Shown here: positions 16,699-24,523 of the stretch, piece by piece
Layout: the number at the start of each line of letters is the position of its first letter
Numbering within the stretch: the stretch's first letter is position 1
Assembly (NCBI GenBank): GCA_964648365.1
Contig: CAZYLK010000068.1
Location: 1-28,345, forward strand
Reading direction: 5' to 3'
Origin: SURF-32 sp964648365
Lineage (GTDB): Bacteria > Planctomycetota > Phycisphaerae > UBA1845
Length of the DNA stretch: 28,345 nucleotides
Translations under genes and position numbers: made by a program
Notes under the pieces: model-generated
Seen by the model: only the letters and a program-made list of their open reading frames with translations
What the model was told of the DNA's origin: nothing
The model's database searches: none

Positions 16699-16799
16699 CG
16701 GCCCGTTGAAGAAAATGTGGCATGGCCTTCCAGGCCATGATTTCACCGGCGGCAAGCCGTTGCAACCAATTGCAGTGACGCTTCTTCAACATGCTGCGA
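16696..16799. mobile_element. MITE-like element with imperfect terminal inverted repeats
   Basis: The ends 16696-16714 and 16781-16799 are inverted repeats matching at 14 of 19 positions, with a perfect core GTTGAAGAA / TTCTTCAAC. The 104-base interval encodes nothing and contains the REP-like hairpin at 16716-16740. No clear target duplication is visible. The left end supplies the TAG stop of the upstream gene. The element is small, so coincidence cannot be excluded. Confidence 0.45.
16716..16740 (+). repeat. REP-like hairpin, copy A
   Basis: A 25-base unit: a GTGG head, then a 7-bp stem CATGGCC / GGCCATG around a TTCCA loop. It matches copies B and C at 25236-25260 and 25334-25358, with stem changes that preserve pairing. 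Confidence 0.75.
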
Positions 16800-16819
16800 C
16801 CCGCGCGCTGAGATTCCAA

Positions 16820-19114
16820 CTACGGGCAGTTGACGCTCGCCCGCAGGCCGCACTCCAGGGCTTCGACCGAGTGCCGGCCTTCCATCAATCGCTGGAATCT
16901 GTACTTCGCACGCCCGGCCGAATTGGTCGTGACGCGCGCGTCGCGCTTCCCGTCCGCATCGATCCGCAGCGTCATTACGAGACCCGGATCGGCCCCGCGG
17001 GCTTTTGCGACCACGATCACCCCGTTGCGGGAGGTGCGGCAGACGGCCTTCAACCGCGCGGAATCCGCACACGGCTGAAACTCATAGGCGCCCATGTCCA
17101 CGATCGGGGCGGTGCCGCGACCCGTGTCCGGCGTGTCCGGGTCGTCGATCTTCCGAGGCTTGCCGTCCAGGTCGACGCGGTCAGTCTGCTGGAGCGCCAG
17201 GTTGTCGGCGGCGTCGATGACCGGCGATCCAGACTGCACTCGCGGATTGTCGTGTCCGCCAAGGATCAGCAGCGGGTCGGCGCCGATGCTTCCGATCCCG
17301 GGCAGCGTCCCCGTCCAGCCCTGAATGCAGTCGTAGTTGCAGACCGTTCGGCCATTGAGCCGGCTCTCGAAGCCGACCTGGGCTGCTTCGACGTTGTGTT
17401 GCTGATCCTCATTGCCCCAGAGGATGCAGTTGTTGAGTTCGATGGAGTCGTTGGAGTACAGCCACACGCCGCCGCCTTGAACGGCGCGATTGGACAGGAT
17501 GGTGCAGTTCGTGATGTCGGTTCCGGTCGTCGGTCCACAGAAAACGGCGCCGCCACTGGACTCCAGCGATTCGTTGCGGCGGAACAGGCAACCGAAAACG
17601 GCCGTGGAGCCGCCGTTGATGTACACCGCGCCGCCGGCGTGCGCCGACACGTTGTCTTCCAGGGTGCTCTCGCGAAGCACCAGCTCAGACTGATCGGCAT
17701 AGATGGCCGCTCCGTGGCCCGATCCGAGCGCGCGATTGCCGCGCAGCGTGCAGCGCAACACGGTCACGCGGGCGTTGCTGCCACGGATCGCGCCGCCCTC
17801 GAGCCGATCGCCGTTGCCCATAAAGGTGCAGTCCGTGAAGTCAACGTAGGCATCGCCCACGTCCACCGCGCGGACGCTGTGATCGCTGAACTGGCACCGT
17901 TGAAACCGGGACGAGCCGTTCCTCGCACTCAGCGCGCGCTCATTGGCGACGAACGCCGTGTCCGAGACGGTAACATCGCTCCACTCGGGGATGTACACGG
18001 CACTGTAATCGTTGGACTCGAACCGGCACTCCGAGAGCGTCAGCCGGCCTTGTCGCTTGTGAATCGCCGTGCCGACGTTTGCGGTAAACACGCAGCGCGC
18101 AAACTTCTGCGTGTCGCCGATCTCGGCGTAGACCGCGCCGCCGCGCACGTTCGGAGCGACGTTGCCGTGAAAAACCGCGTCGACCACGTCGCTTCCGGCG
18201 CGGAAGCACGCCATGCCGCCCCCGCCATCCTCGGCGTGATTTCCTTCGAACACGCAGTCGTCGAGGCCCGGCCTGGCGCCCAGCACGCTGAGCAACCCGC
18301 CGCCTCGCGCCACCGTCGCGACGTTGTCCACCCACTGACACCGCACAAACCGCTGCGTCCAGTAGCCGCCCCAGTTGACGACGCCCCCACCCGCCGTCGC
18401 CTCGTTGGCGACGAACGTGCAATCTGCATACGTAGCGGCACCTTCATCGACGTTGACGATGCCGCCGCCAAGGTCTGCCTGGTTGTACGCAAACGTGCAG
18501 TCCGAGAACGCTGCCAGGCTGCCCGAGTTGAACACGCCGGCGCCGGCGTCCATCGCGTAGTTGTCCACGAAAACGCAGCCGGTGATGGTTGGTTCTCCGC
18601 CGAGCAGGTACAGGCCCGCGCCCTGGCCGTCCGGGAAGAAATCGTTGGCGTACCCTGCGGTGACCGTGAATCCGTCGAGCACGGTCTCTGGCCCGCACGC
18701 CACGGCCGTAACGATGTGGAAGCTGTTGTCCAGGCGGTTGCCGAAGTCCGGCAGGTCGTCGTCGTTCAGGTCGCCGCTGAGGACCGTCGGGTTGGCGCGC
18801 GGGTCGCGCTGCTCGCGACGCTCCTCGGTGCCGACGAATCCGCCGTACACCGCCACCCGGTTGACCAGTTGCAGCGTCGCCAGGCGACTGCCTCCCGGAG
18901 CGGCCGGCGTGTACGTTCCTCGCGCAACCCAGATTTCGTCGCCAGCTTGAGACGTCGCGAGGGCTTCATGCACCTGACGCAGCGCAGTAGCCCAGCTTTG
19001 TCCATTGCCGCCCGGCTCAGCGTCCGCACGAACGTAGATCACATCCGCGACCGCCGGCGCACATAACGCCAGCATCGCGATACCGCAGCTTGCCCGTCGC
19101 ATCCATGCGCTCAT
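16820..19114 (-). CDS. secreted right-handed beta-helix protein with choice-of-anchor-Q-like segment
   Basis: The 764-residue product has a signal peptide (1-23, ending APAVA). It opens with VIYVRADAEPGGNGQSW and GDEIWVARGTYTP, the start of DUF1565-type beta-helix proteins. Many coils follow (about 110-620), each with a Cys-x-F/L-x-x-N pattern such as FSDCTFAYNQAD and VLRCTLRGNRA. Next comes DNPRVQSGSPVIDAADN to VDMGAYEF (about 635-690), resembling the choice-of-anchor Q region. The last 75 residues form a separate strand-rich domain with Cys near each end. ATG at 19114 is preceded by GGAG (eight-base spacing). An in-frame GTG at 19120 is too close. The start follows the previous gene's stop by two bases, suggesting translational coupling. 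Polysaccharide binding or cleavage is possible but no catalytic set was identified. Confidence 0.88.
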   Translation of the reverse strand: MSAWMRRASCGIAMLALCAPAVADVIYVRADAEPGGNGQSWATALRQVHEALATSQAGDEIWVARGTYTPAAPGGSRLATLQLVNRVAVYGGFVGTEERREQRDPRANPTVLSGDLNDDDLPDFGNRLDNSFHIVTAVACGPETVLDGFTVTAGYANDFFPDGQGAGLYLLGGEPTITGCVFVDNYAMDAGAGVFNSGSLAAFSDCTFAYNQADLGGGIVNVDEGAATYADCTFVANEATAGGGVVNWGGYWTQRFVRCQWVDNVATVARGGGLLSVLGARPGLDDCVFEGNHAEDGGGGMACFRAGSDVVDAVFHGNVAPNVRGGAVYAEIGDTQKFARCVFTANVGTAIHKRQGRLTLSECRFESNDYSAVYIPEWSDVTVSDTAFVANERALSARNGSSRFQRCQFSDHSVRAVDVGDAYVDFTDCTFMGNGDRLEGGAIRGSNARVTVLRCTLRGNRALGSGHGAAIYADQSELVLRESTLEDNVSAHAGGAVYINGGSTAVFGCLFRRNESLESSGGAVFCGPTTGTDITNCTILSNRAVQGGGVWLYSNDSIELNNCILWGNEDQQHNVEAAQVGFESRLNGRTVCNYDCIQGWTGTLPGIGSIGADPLLILGGHDNPRVQSGSPVIDAADNLALQQTDRVDLDGKPRKIDDPDTPDTGRGTAPIVDMGAYEFQPCADSARLKAVCRTSRNGVIVVAKARGADPGLVMTLRIDADGKRDARVTTNSAGRAKYRFQRLMEGRHSVEALECGLRASVNCP

Positions 19115-19116
19115 AT

Positions 19117-19821
19117 TCACTTCTCCGGACCGGTGTAGCGTCGCTGAAACTCGGCGAAATCCCGCAGGTCTACGTCTCGGTCGCCGTCAAAGTCGCCGTC
19201 GGCTGCGCAGGGCTGCCGGACCGGGGCGACGGTCACGAAGTCACGGAACGTGCCCGCAGGAATCATGTAGCACCCGTGCGCACTCATCGTCAGGCCGCGG
19301 CCAAACTCCAGCGCGCGCTCGGTCAGCGTCTCCTGCCAGGAGGGCGCCGGCAGCTTGAAACGGATCGTCGTCTCATTGCCGCGGTAGATATCCGCGAAAG
19401 CACTGTAGGGGACCGCGCTCATCTGCGACTCGCACCGCTGGACGACCGTTACGCGGTTGTCATACTCGATCTGCGTCGCCCGCCCGGGGATGATGCCGTC
19501 GAAGTAGATGTCCTCGTCGTACTCCTTGTCGAAGTCGACGTTCTCCAGCGTCAGCTCGCCGGTCTGGCGTTGCAGGTCGTACTCCCACCGGACGCGCACA
19601 CGTCCGTCCGAGACTTCGCCCTCGATGATCTGCCCCAGGGCGTGGTCGGCGTGGTAGAGACCTGCCAGCGCGGCGCACGTCAGCGCCAGGATCCAGCGAC
19701 ACCGCGGGGACGTGTCACCGTCGTCGTCATCATCGACGTTGACTTCAATTCCCAGGGCATCGGCGTCGGTGATGAATGCCGTTTCGAAGCCGTCGTTGGG
19801 ATCGCGGACGGTGTTGTACAT
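19117..19821 (-). CDS. exported protein with single C-terminal dockerin-like GD/EF-hand motif
   Basis: The 234-residue product ends in DGDFDGDRDVDLRDFAEF (208-225) plus QRRYTG, a single repeat of the dockerin/EF-hand type seen at the C-termini of many planctomycete secreted proteins. The Asp ladder would bind calcium. The N-terminus is odd: 40 residues with an acidic DDDDDGD run precede a hydrophobic segment CRWILALTCAALAGLY ending HALGQ (41-64) that looks like a signal peptide. The ATG at 19821 has GGAG six bases away and no later start fits. The middle (65-205) is strand-rich and unrecognised. The downstream beta-helix gene starts two bases after this stop, so the two are an operon and may work together. 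Confidence 0.78.
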   Translation of the reverse strand: MYNTVRDPNDGFETAFITDADALGIEVNVDDDDDGDTSPRCRWILALTCAALAGLYHADHALGQIIEGEVSDGRVRVRWEYDLQRQTGELTLENVDFDKEYDEDIYFDGIIPGRATQIEYDNRVTVVQRCESQMSAVPYSAFADIYRGNETTIRFKLPAPSWQETLTERALEFGRGLTMSAHGCYMIPAGTFRDFVTVAPVRQPCAADGDFDGDRDVDLRDFAEFQRRYTGPEK

Positions 19822-20086
19822 GGTTCGCTCCGTGAAACGGGGAATGGCTCTGGCCCGGCGCCTGTAACCGAGGATCGACATCGGCCCGCGCCGAGCGCGG
19901 CCTTGAGGGAATTGGGGTCGGACCGACGGTTGGGCGGTCGCGAGGTACGGAGGGACGACCTGTGGCGTCGCTACATATGCTGATGCAGCAGCGTGTGCGG
20001 GCCGAGTTGCTTGCAGATAAAGCCGTGCGGGGGCGCGAAGCGGCGTGCCTGGCAGTCGCAAAAGCCGCCCGCGCGTTGCAGCCTGG

Positions 20087-20695
20087 TCAGGGAGTCCAGC
20101 GCTGCGGGCGCCCGGCGGGGTTCGGGTCCAGCGGGTCTGATTCGCGCAGGTAGTACGGCCCCGCCAGCGTTGTGCGCGGCTCCGTCCCGGCGTCCACGGC
20201 CGCGAGGAACCCATCGTATTGCTCTACCGTCACCAGGTAGCGGCGGGCGCCCCAGTGCAGCGGCACCAGTTCTTCCACCAGCACGATGTTTCCCGGAGAG
20301 AGTTCCATCGCGAGTTTGAGCGTGTCCTGGGTGCTGGTGACGATCGTGCCGGCGGCCACGCTGGCGTGCCCGGATGCACAGTTGGGACACCCCGAACTGC
20401 ACGTACCCTTCCGTCCGCGCAACTGGAGCACGTATCCCGAGCCGGGCGCGAGGATCAGGTCGTCGCCGACCGGTCCGTAGGGATCGCCGCGGTGATAAAC
20501 GCCCGCCCACGGATGATCCTGCGCGGCGGCAAGTTCCTTGCGGATGGACGCCAGTCGCGCCTTCGCCGCCGGCTCCTCCACGATGAATTCGGGCGAGCCT
20601 TGCCCGTCTGCCGTCGGTTTCGTTGCACGTCCGCCGGTCCGGCAGCCGGCACACAAGGCGAGAACAAGGATCAGCGAGAGCACCTGATGCTTCAT
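20087..20695 (-). CDS. lipoprotein of unknown function
   Basis: The 202-residue product begins MKHQVLSLILVLALCAGC, a clear lipobox with acylated Cys18. The mature part contains WAGVYHRGDPYGPVGDDLILAPGSGYVLQLRG, then CSSGCPNCASG (three Cys, resembling a small metal-binding knuckle) and a strand-rich C-terminal half. The G-V-Y...G opening resembles proteins that report an amount or activity in a small beta barrel, but I do not recognise the family. GGAG precedes the ATG with nine-base spacing. The response regulator gene ends 76 bases upstream on the same strand, so the lipoprotein may be its co-transcribed partner. Confidence 0.8.
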   Translation of the reverse strand: MKHQVLSLILVLALCAGCRTGGRATKPTADGQGSPEFIVEEPAAKARLASIRKELAAAQDHPWAGVYHRGDPYGPVGDDLILAPGSGYVLQLRGRKGTCSSGCPNCASGHASVAAGTIVTSTQDTLKLAMELSPGNIVLVEELVPLHWGARRYLVTVEQYDGFLAAVDAGTEPRTTLAGPYYLRESDPLDPNPAGRPQRWTP

Positions 20696-20771
20696 GGACA
20701 GGATCTCCGCGTCGTGGAGCGATTCCGTCGCGCGCCGGGGCCGCTCGTGCGCCGGCGCCACGCCCGGCGGA

Positions 20772-21470
20772 TCAAACTTCGGTCAACCCCTCGCGGATGG
20801 CGAACCGGGCCAGGTCGACGCGGTCGTGGATGTCCAGCTTGCCCATCAGGTTGGCGCAGTGGCGGTCCACCGTCTTGACGCTGAGGCCGGTGACGCCCGC
20901 GATTTCTTTTTTCGACATTCCCTTGGCGACGTAGCGCAGGATCTCGAGTTCGCGCGTGGTCAGCAGCGAGGCCCGCGACTTGGTCACCGGCGCCAGCTTG
21001 GTTCCGCGCGAGTCCACGACGATGCGCGCTCGAACCTCCTCAGAGAAGCACGCGCCGCCGCTGGCGACCTCGCGCAGGGCTTCAATCAGGGCCTCCGGCG
21101 ACTCTCGCTTGGTCAGATAGCCCCGCGCCTTGGCGTTCAGGGCGTTCTCGATGTAGCTGTCGTGGCAGAAGGCGCTCAGGAAGACGACGCTGACTTGGGG
21201 GAACTTCGCCGCCACGCTGCGGGCGGCGTCGAAGCAGTCTAGCCCCGGCATGTCGATGTCGAGCAGGACGACGTCGGGCCGGTGCGTTTCGACGAGTTGC
21301 TCGATCTGATCCGCCGTCGGCGCAATGGCCGCGACGTGAATGTCAGGTTCCTGCTCGATGCGGTGGGCGAGCGCCGTCCGCACGAGCGCATGATCGTCTA
21401 TGATCAGGACCGAGATCGGCTTGCCTGACCGTCCATTGTTACCGGATTCGGAAATCGTGGGCTGGTTCAT
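20772..21470 (-). CDS. NarL/FixJ-type response regulator, orphan
   Basis: The 232-residue protein has a receiver domain (about 19-135) with acidic pocket Asp25/Asp26, phospho-acceptor Asp71 (LLDIDMPG), Ser99 and Lys121, all intact. A LuxR-type HTH follows (169-226, LTTRELEILRYVAKGMSKKEIA and SVKTVDRHCANLMGKL). Such regulators are phosphorylated by HisKA_3-type kinases, and neither kinase in this window is of that type, so the partner is elsewhere. An 18-residue polar N-terminal extension precedes the receiver. A promoter candidate lies at 21620-21648. The lipoprotein gene follows 76 bases downstream. Confidence 0.93.
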   Translation of the reverse strand: MNQPTISESGNNGRSGKPISVLIIDDHALVRTALAHRIEQEPDIHVAAIAPTADQIEQLVETHRPDVVLLDIDMPGLDCFDAARSVAAKFPQVSVVFLSAFCHDSYIENALNAKARGYLTKRESPEALIEALREVASGGACFSEEVRARIVVDSRGTKLAPVTKSRASLLTTRELEILRYVAKGMSKKEIAGVTGLSVKTVDRHCANLMGKLDIHDRVDLARFAIREGLTEV

Positions 21471-21619
21471 CGGATCGGTCCGTTAAATGCGCGCGCAACG
21501 AAGAACAAACCTGCGTCGCGAACGCGGTTAGACAACTGACCATCCAGACGAACGAGGCGCCAGATGGACCGGAGCCTCGATCCGAACTGGACTGCACAAT
21601 TCGCTGTATTCTGATGTGG

Positions 21620-21648
21620 TATTTACGACATCTAAGGCATTCCGTCAA
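21620..21648 (-). promoter_or_regulatory. sigma70-like promoter for the response regulator
   Basis: On the minus strand TTGACG (21648-21643) and TAAATA (21625-21620) are 17 bases apart in a locally AT-rich patch. The -10 is weak. The leader to 21470 would be about 140 bases. Confidence 0.4.
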
Positions 21649-21669
21649 GCTCCGGCCGGACGGGGCACG

Positions 21670-22443
21670 TCAGGGTGCGGCCGTGCGGCCATCCGCCCCC
21701 GTTGCGAACGGGGGCGGGATCTTCCAATCCCCGATGGCAGCGACCATGTCCTGAACGGCCATCGGCCGGGGCAGCGCGTAGAGCTCCCCGTACATCACGC
21801 CGGCGTGGACGCCTTCCGCCCCGGCATTGCTGCGGATGTAATGCTCGACGCGCTCCATGCGCTCGCCGTCAAATTGCGACTTGTAGCACCGCACCGCCTC
21901 GACCTTACGGTCGATCGTGTCTGAAATGTCGACGACGAAGCGCCCCGGCCAGTGTGTCACCTCGGCCGACATCGGCACCGGGCGGTACACGAGGTGATCG
22001 ACCCGGAAGGGCTGCGTGCCGCCGAAGCGATCGTTCCACTTCGTCAATTGGGCATAAAATCGCGACGCCTCGGCGATCAACTGCGACTGATAATGGTCGG
22101 GCGAGGCCGCCGGTGTCCGGCCGGCCATGGTCACCACGATCCGGGGGCGATGGCGGCGGAAGGCCGTCGCCACCGCGTAGCGGGCGTCGGGTCCGTCCAT
22201 CAGCACGCGGTTGGGCAGTGTCAGCGTCTCGCACACCGCGACGCCGAGTACCTCGGCCGCGGCGGCGGATTCCCGCGCCCGCGTGGCTTCGTCGCCGCGG
22301 GGCGTCGGCTCGCCGGTCGTCATGTGGATCATTCCCACCCGGTAGCCCTGATCGACCAGCTTGGCGATCGCTCCTCCCATGCCGATTTCCAGATCGTCGG
22401 GGTGCGGAGCGGTAAACAGAATATCCAGGCTGTCATCACTCAT
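21670..22443 (-). CDS. PIG-L family (LmbE-like) deacetylase
   Basis: The 257-residue cytoplasmic protein has the family signature APHPDDLEIGMGG (12-24), with zinc ligands His14 and Asp17 and catalytic Asp16, a TGEPTPRGD stretch (43-51), and SPDHYQ (114-119) supplying the third ligand His117. PIG-L enzymes remove acetyl from N-acetylglucosamine derivatives. Relatives include BshB (bacillithiol) and MshB (mycothiol), and no other thiol-synthesis gene is near. The last 20 residues (PPPFATGADGRTAAP) are encoded over a perfect 11-bp hairpin. The gene is divergent from the GNAT gene and has its own promoter. Confidence 0.92.
   Translation of the reverse strand: MSDDSLDILFTAPHPDDLEIGMGGAIAKLVDQGYRVGMIHMTTGEPTPRGDEATRARESAAAAEVLGVAVCETLTLPNRVLMDGPDARYAVATAFRRHRPRIVVTMAGRTPAASPDHYQSQLIAEASRFYAQLTKWNDRFGGTQPFRVDHLVYRPVPMSAEVTHWPGRFVVDISDTIDRKVEAVRCYKSQFDGERMERVEHYIRSNAGAEGVHAGVMYGELYALPRPMAVQDMVAAIGDWKIPPPFATGADGRTAAP
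21693..21717. repeat. perfect 11-bp hairpin in the 3' end of the PIG-L gene
   Basis: CCGCCCCCGTT (21693-21703) pairs perfectly with AACGGGGGCGG (21707-21717) around a GCG loop. It is coding for the PIG-L tail and lies 21 to 45 bases before the end of the stop codon. No T-run follows on either strand, so it is not a standard terminator, though it could stabilise the mRNA end. Confidence 0.7.
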
Positions 22444-22490
22444 GGGGCGTTGCGCTTCCTTAACACTCGGTCATTCGGTACCTTAGTGGG

Positions 22491-22519
22491 GTTATAGGTC
22501 CACTGCGCGACGGCGACAA
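22491..22519 (-). promoter_or_regulatory. sigma70-like promoter for the PIG-L gene
   Basis: On the minus strand TTGTCG (22519-22514) and TATAAC (22496-22491) are 17 bases apart, matching four and five of six consensus positions. The leader to the ATG at 22443 would be about 40 bases. Confidence 0.5.
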
Positions 22520-22583
22520 GCGAGCGGAACCAGCGTCGCCCATCGCGAGTCTCGCCTGTCGTGGCGTCAGGAGCACCCGCCGG

Positions 22584-23072
22584 ATGGTACGCATACCCAT
22601 GCAGGACGGTGATCGCGAGGAGGTCGCGGCCTTCGTGGAGAAACATTGGGGCAGCCGCGTCGTGATGAGCCGCGGCAAGGCGTACCGTCCGCATGAAGAG
22701 GAGGCCCTGATCGAGCGGCGCGACGGGCAGATCGTCGGCCTCCTGACCTACCGCCTCGACGGAGACGGCATCGAGGTACTGACGCTGAACGCGACCCTCG
22801 AAGGGCAGCGCATCGGCGGATCGCTGATGCTGGCCGTGATCGACGAGGCCCGCCGCCGCCAGTGCAACCGGATATGGCTGACCACCACCAACGATAACCT
22901 CCGGGCGATGGGCTTTTACCAGCGGCTGGGCTTTCGGATGACCATGATCAACGTCGGCGCCGTGGACGAGGCGCGGCGGATCAAACCGCAGATCCCCACC
23001 GTCGGCCGCGACGGCATCGAGATTCACGACGAGGTCGTGCTGGAACTGCGGCTCGAGCCGTACATCGACTGA
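22584..23072 (+). CDS. GNAT family N-acetyltransferase
   Basis: The 162-residue protein shows the GNAT layout: VGLLTYRLDGDGIEVLTLNATLEGQRIGGSLM (about 51-82), in which the Q-R-x-G-G-S stretch is the acetyl-CoA pyrophosphate loop. A helix with EARRRQCNRIWLTTTNDNLRAMGFYQRLGFRM follows (about 88-119), the conserved C-terminal half of the fold. The substrate is not deducible. AGGAG lies about ten bases before the ATG. The gene is divergent from the PIG-L deacetylase. Next downstream on the same strand, after an octamer repeat, is the saccharopine-dehydrogenase-like gene. Confidence 0.88.
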   Translation: MVRIPMQDGDREEVAAFVEKHWGSRVVMSRGKAYRPHEEEALIERRDGQIVGLLTYRLDGDGIEVLTLNATLEGQRIGGSLMLAVIDEARRRQCNRIWLTTTNDNLRAMGFYQRLGFRMTMINVGAVDEARRIKPQIPTVGRDGIEIHDEVVLELRLEPYID

Positions 23073-23076
23073 AGAA

Positions 23077-23124
23077 GGGAGTGAGGGAGACAGGGAGTGA
23101 GGGAGTGAGGGAAGAAGGGCAGAC
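23077..23124 (+). repeat. octanucleotide tandem repeat (GGGAGTGA) with G-quadruplex potential
   Basis: Six consecutive 8-base units start four bases after the GNAT stop codon: GGGAGTGA, GGGAGACA, GGGAGTGA, GGGAGTGA, GGGAAGAA and GGGCAGAC. Six GGG tracts are spaced by exactly five bases, meeting the simple G3-loop pattern for a quadruplex on the + strand. Confidence 0.82.
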
Positions 23125-23205
23125 CATGGTCCACGACGATGCCCCACGCGGGCGCAGCCCGGAAGAGGCGAAACAGCTTGGCTGGGCCTGCTACGGAGCT
23201 TCCTT

Positions 23206-24360
23206 ATGACGCGCGCCATCGTTCTGGGTTGCGGGCGAATCGGCTCCGCCATCGCGCGCGACCTGGCTTCCGATCCGTCGATTCAGGTAACGGTCGTGGA
23301 TGCCTCGTCTCAGCGGCTGGGGCGGCTCGACGCTCCCGGCGTCGCGACGACCGTCGCGGACCTCGCCAGCGCCGACGCCATCCGAAGCGTCGTCACGCGG
23401 GGCGACATCGCGATCGGCGCGCTGCCGAGTGCCCTGGGCCGCACCGCGCTGCGAGCCGTCATCGAGGCGGGACGTTCCTATGTGGACATCTCGTTCATGC
23501 CGGAGGATCCGCTGGAATTTGATGCCGCGGCGCGCGAGCGCGGCACGACCGTGGTGGTCGATTGCGGCGTCGCGCCGGGGCTGGCGAACATGCTGGTGGC
23601 GCTCGGCGATGCGCAACTCGATTCCACGGAACGTGTTGAGTATTACGTGGGGGGGTTGCCCTTCGCCCGCCGCTGGCCGTACCAGTACGCGGCGCCCTTC
23701 GCGCCGCTGGACGTGCTCGAGGAATACACGCGCCCGGTCCGGCTGCGCGAAAACGGCCGGCTGGTGACGCGCCCGGCACTGTCGGAGCCGAAACTGCTGG
23801 ACTTTCCGCGGGTGGGAACGCTCGAAGCCTTCAACACAGACGGCCTGCGCAGCCTGCTGACCACCATTGCCGCCCCTAACATGAAAGAAATGACGCTGCG
23901 CTACCCCGGCCACGCGGAGCTGATGCGCGTCATGCGTGAAACGGGTTTCTTCTCCAAGGACATCATCGACGTTGCGGGCGCGGCCGTGCGCCCGATCGAC
24001 GTGACCGCTCGGCTGCTCTTTCCCCATTGGGAGACCGAGCCGGGCGAGGCAGAGTTCACCGTGCTGCGGGTCATCGTCGAGGGCGTCAGCGGCGGCCGCC
24101 CGCGGACCATGCAGTTCGACCTGTTTGACGAGACCGACGCGGCGACCGGGATGTCCTCCATGGCCCGCACGACAGCGTTTCCCTGCACCATCGTCGCCCG
24201 GATGATTCTGGACGGCGGCTTCCGTCAGCCCGGCGTTCACCCGCCGGAGGTGATCGGGCGGCGGCCGGAACTGATGCGGCGCACGCTTGACGAACTTGCC
24301 GCCCGCGGCGTCGCGGTCACGCAGCCCCCGCAAGAACCCACGCCACCCAGCGGTTTGTGA
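23206..24360 (+). CDS. saccharopine dehydrogenase-family NAD(P)-dependent oxidoreductase
   Basis: The 384-residue protein starts with a Rossmann motif GCGRIGSAIA (8-17) and the strand VTVVDAS. It continues with IGALPSALGRTALRAVIEAGRSYVDISFM (about 71-100), VVVDCGVAPGLANMLVA (about 112-128) and a central EYYVGGLP segment, all typical of the saccharopine dehydrogenase / lysine 6-dehydrogenase group. The likely reaction is NAD(P)-linked oxidation or reductive condensation at an amino acid amine, with substrate unresolved. GGAG seven bases before the ATG sets the start. A run of seven G occurs at 23649-23655. It is followed 163 bases later by the heme oxygenase gene, which has its own promoter and operator. 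Confidence 0.88.
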   Translation: MTRAIVLGCGRIGSAIARDLASDPSIQVTVVDASSQRLGRLDAPGVATTVADLASADAIRSVVTRGDIAIGALPSALGRTALRAVIEAGRSYVDISFMPEDPLEFDAAARERGTTVVVDCGVAPGLANMLVALGDAQLDSTERVEYYVGGLPFARRWPYQYAAPFAPLDVLEEYTRPVRLRENGRLVTRPALSEPKLLDFPRVGTLEAFNTDGLRSLLTTIAAPNMKEMTLRYPGHAELMRVMRETGFFSKDIIDVAGAAVRPIDVTARLLFPHWETEPGEAEFTVLRVIVEGVSGGRPRTMQFDLFDETDAATGMSSMARTTAFPCTIVARMILDGGFRQPGVHPPEVIGRRPELMRRTLDELAARGVAVTQPPQEPTPPSGL

Positions 24361-24410
24361 ACCGAACTGCTCAGGCTCACGGCCGGCTCGCGAAGCGCGG
24401 CGTCAGCGGC

Positions 24411-24439
24411 TTGACAGGCCGCTCGCGATCCGGTTCACT
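24411..24439 (+). promoter_or_regulatory. promoter of the heme oxygenase gene
   Basis: A perfect -35 TTGACA (24411-24416) is followed after 17 bases by TTCACT (24434-24439), a weak -10. Transcription would start near 24446, immediately before the Fur-box-like palindrome. Confidence 0.45.
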
Positions 24440-24449
24440 GTCCCGCCGT

Positions 24450-24468
24450 ATTGAGACTCAGTCTCAAT
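24450..24468. promoter_or_regulatory. Fur-box-like operator (perfect 9-1-9 palindrome)
   Basis: ATTGAGACTCAGTCTCAAT is a perfect 19-base palindrome with nine-base arms around one central C. This is the geometry of Fur boxes, and its TTGAGA...TCTCAA arms resemble those reported for several proteobacterial Fur sites. It lies just downstream of the predicted promoter core and 55 bases before the heme oxygenase ATG. Fur as the binder is an inference. Confidence 0.65.
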
Positions 24469-24523
24469 TTGGTGCGATTCTGGTCTCCCGCCGGCGCCGC
24501 CGGTGGGGGTGGAGTGATAGACG

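Noticed and set aside
16505..19066. An 853-codon open frame on the + strand opposite the beta-helix gene
   Set aside because: It is a by-product of high GC and the codon bias of the real minus-strand gene, starts inside the membrane protein gene, and has low-complexity Arg/Ala/Val composition with no recognisable fold.
23077..23124. Possible CRISPR-like array
   Set aside because: The units are contiguous 8-mers without spacers and no cas gene is present. The heptamer and decamer repeats fail for the same reason.
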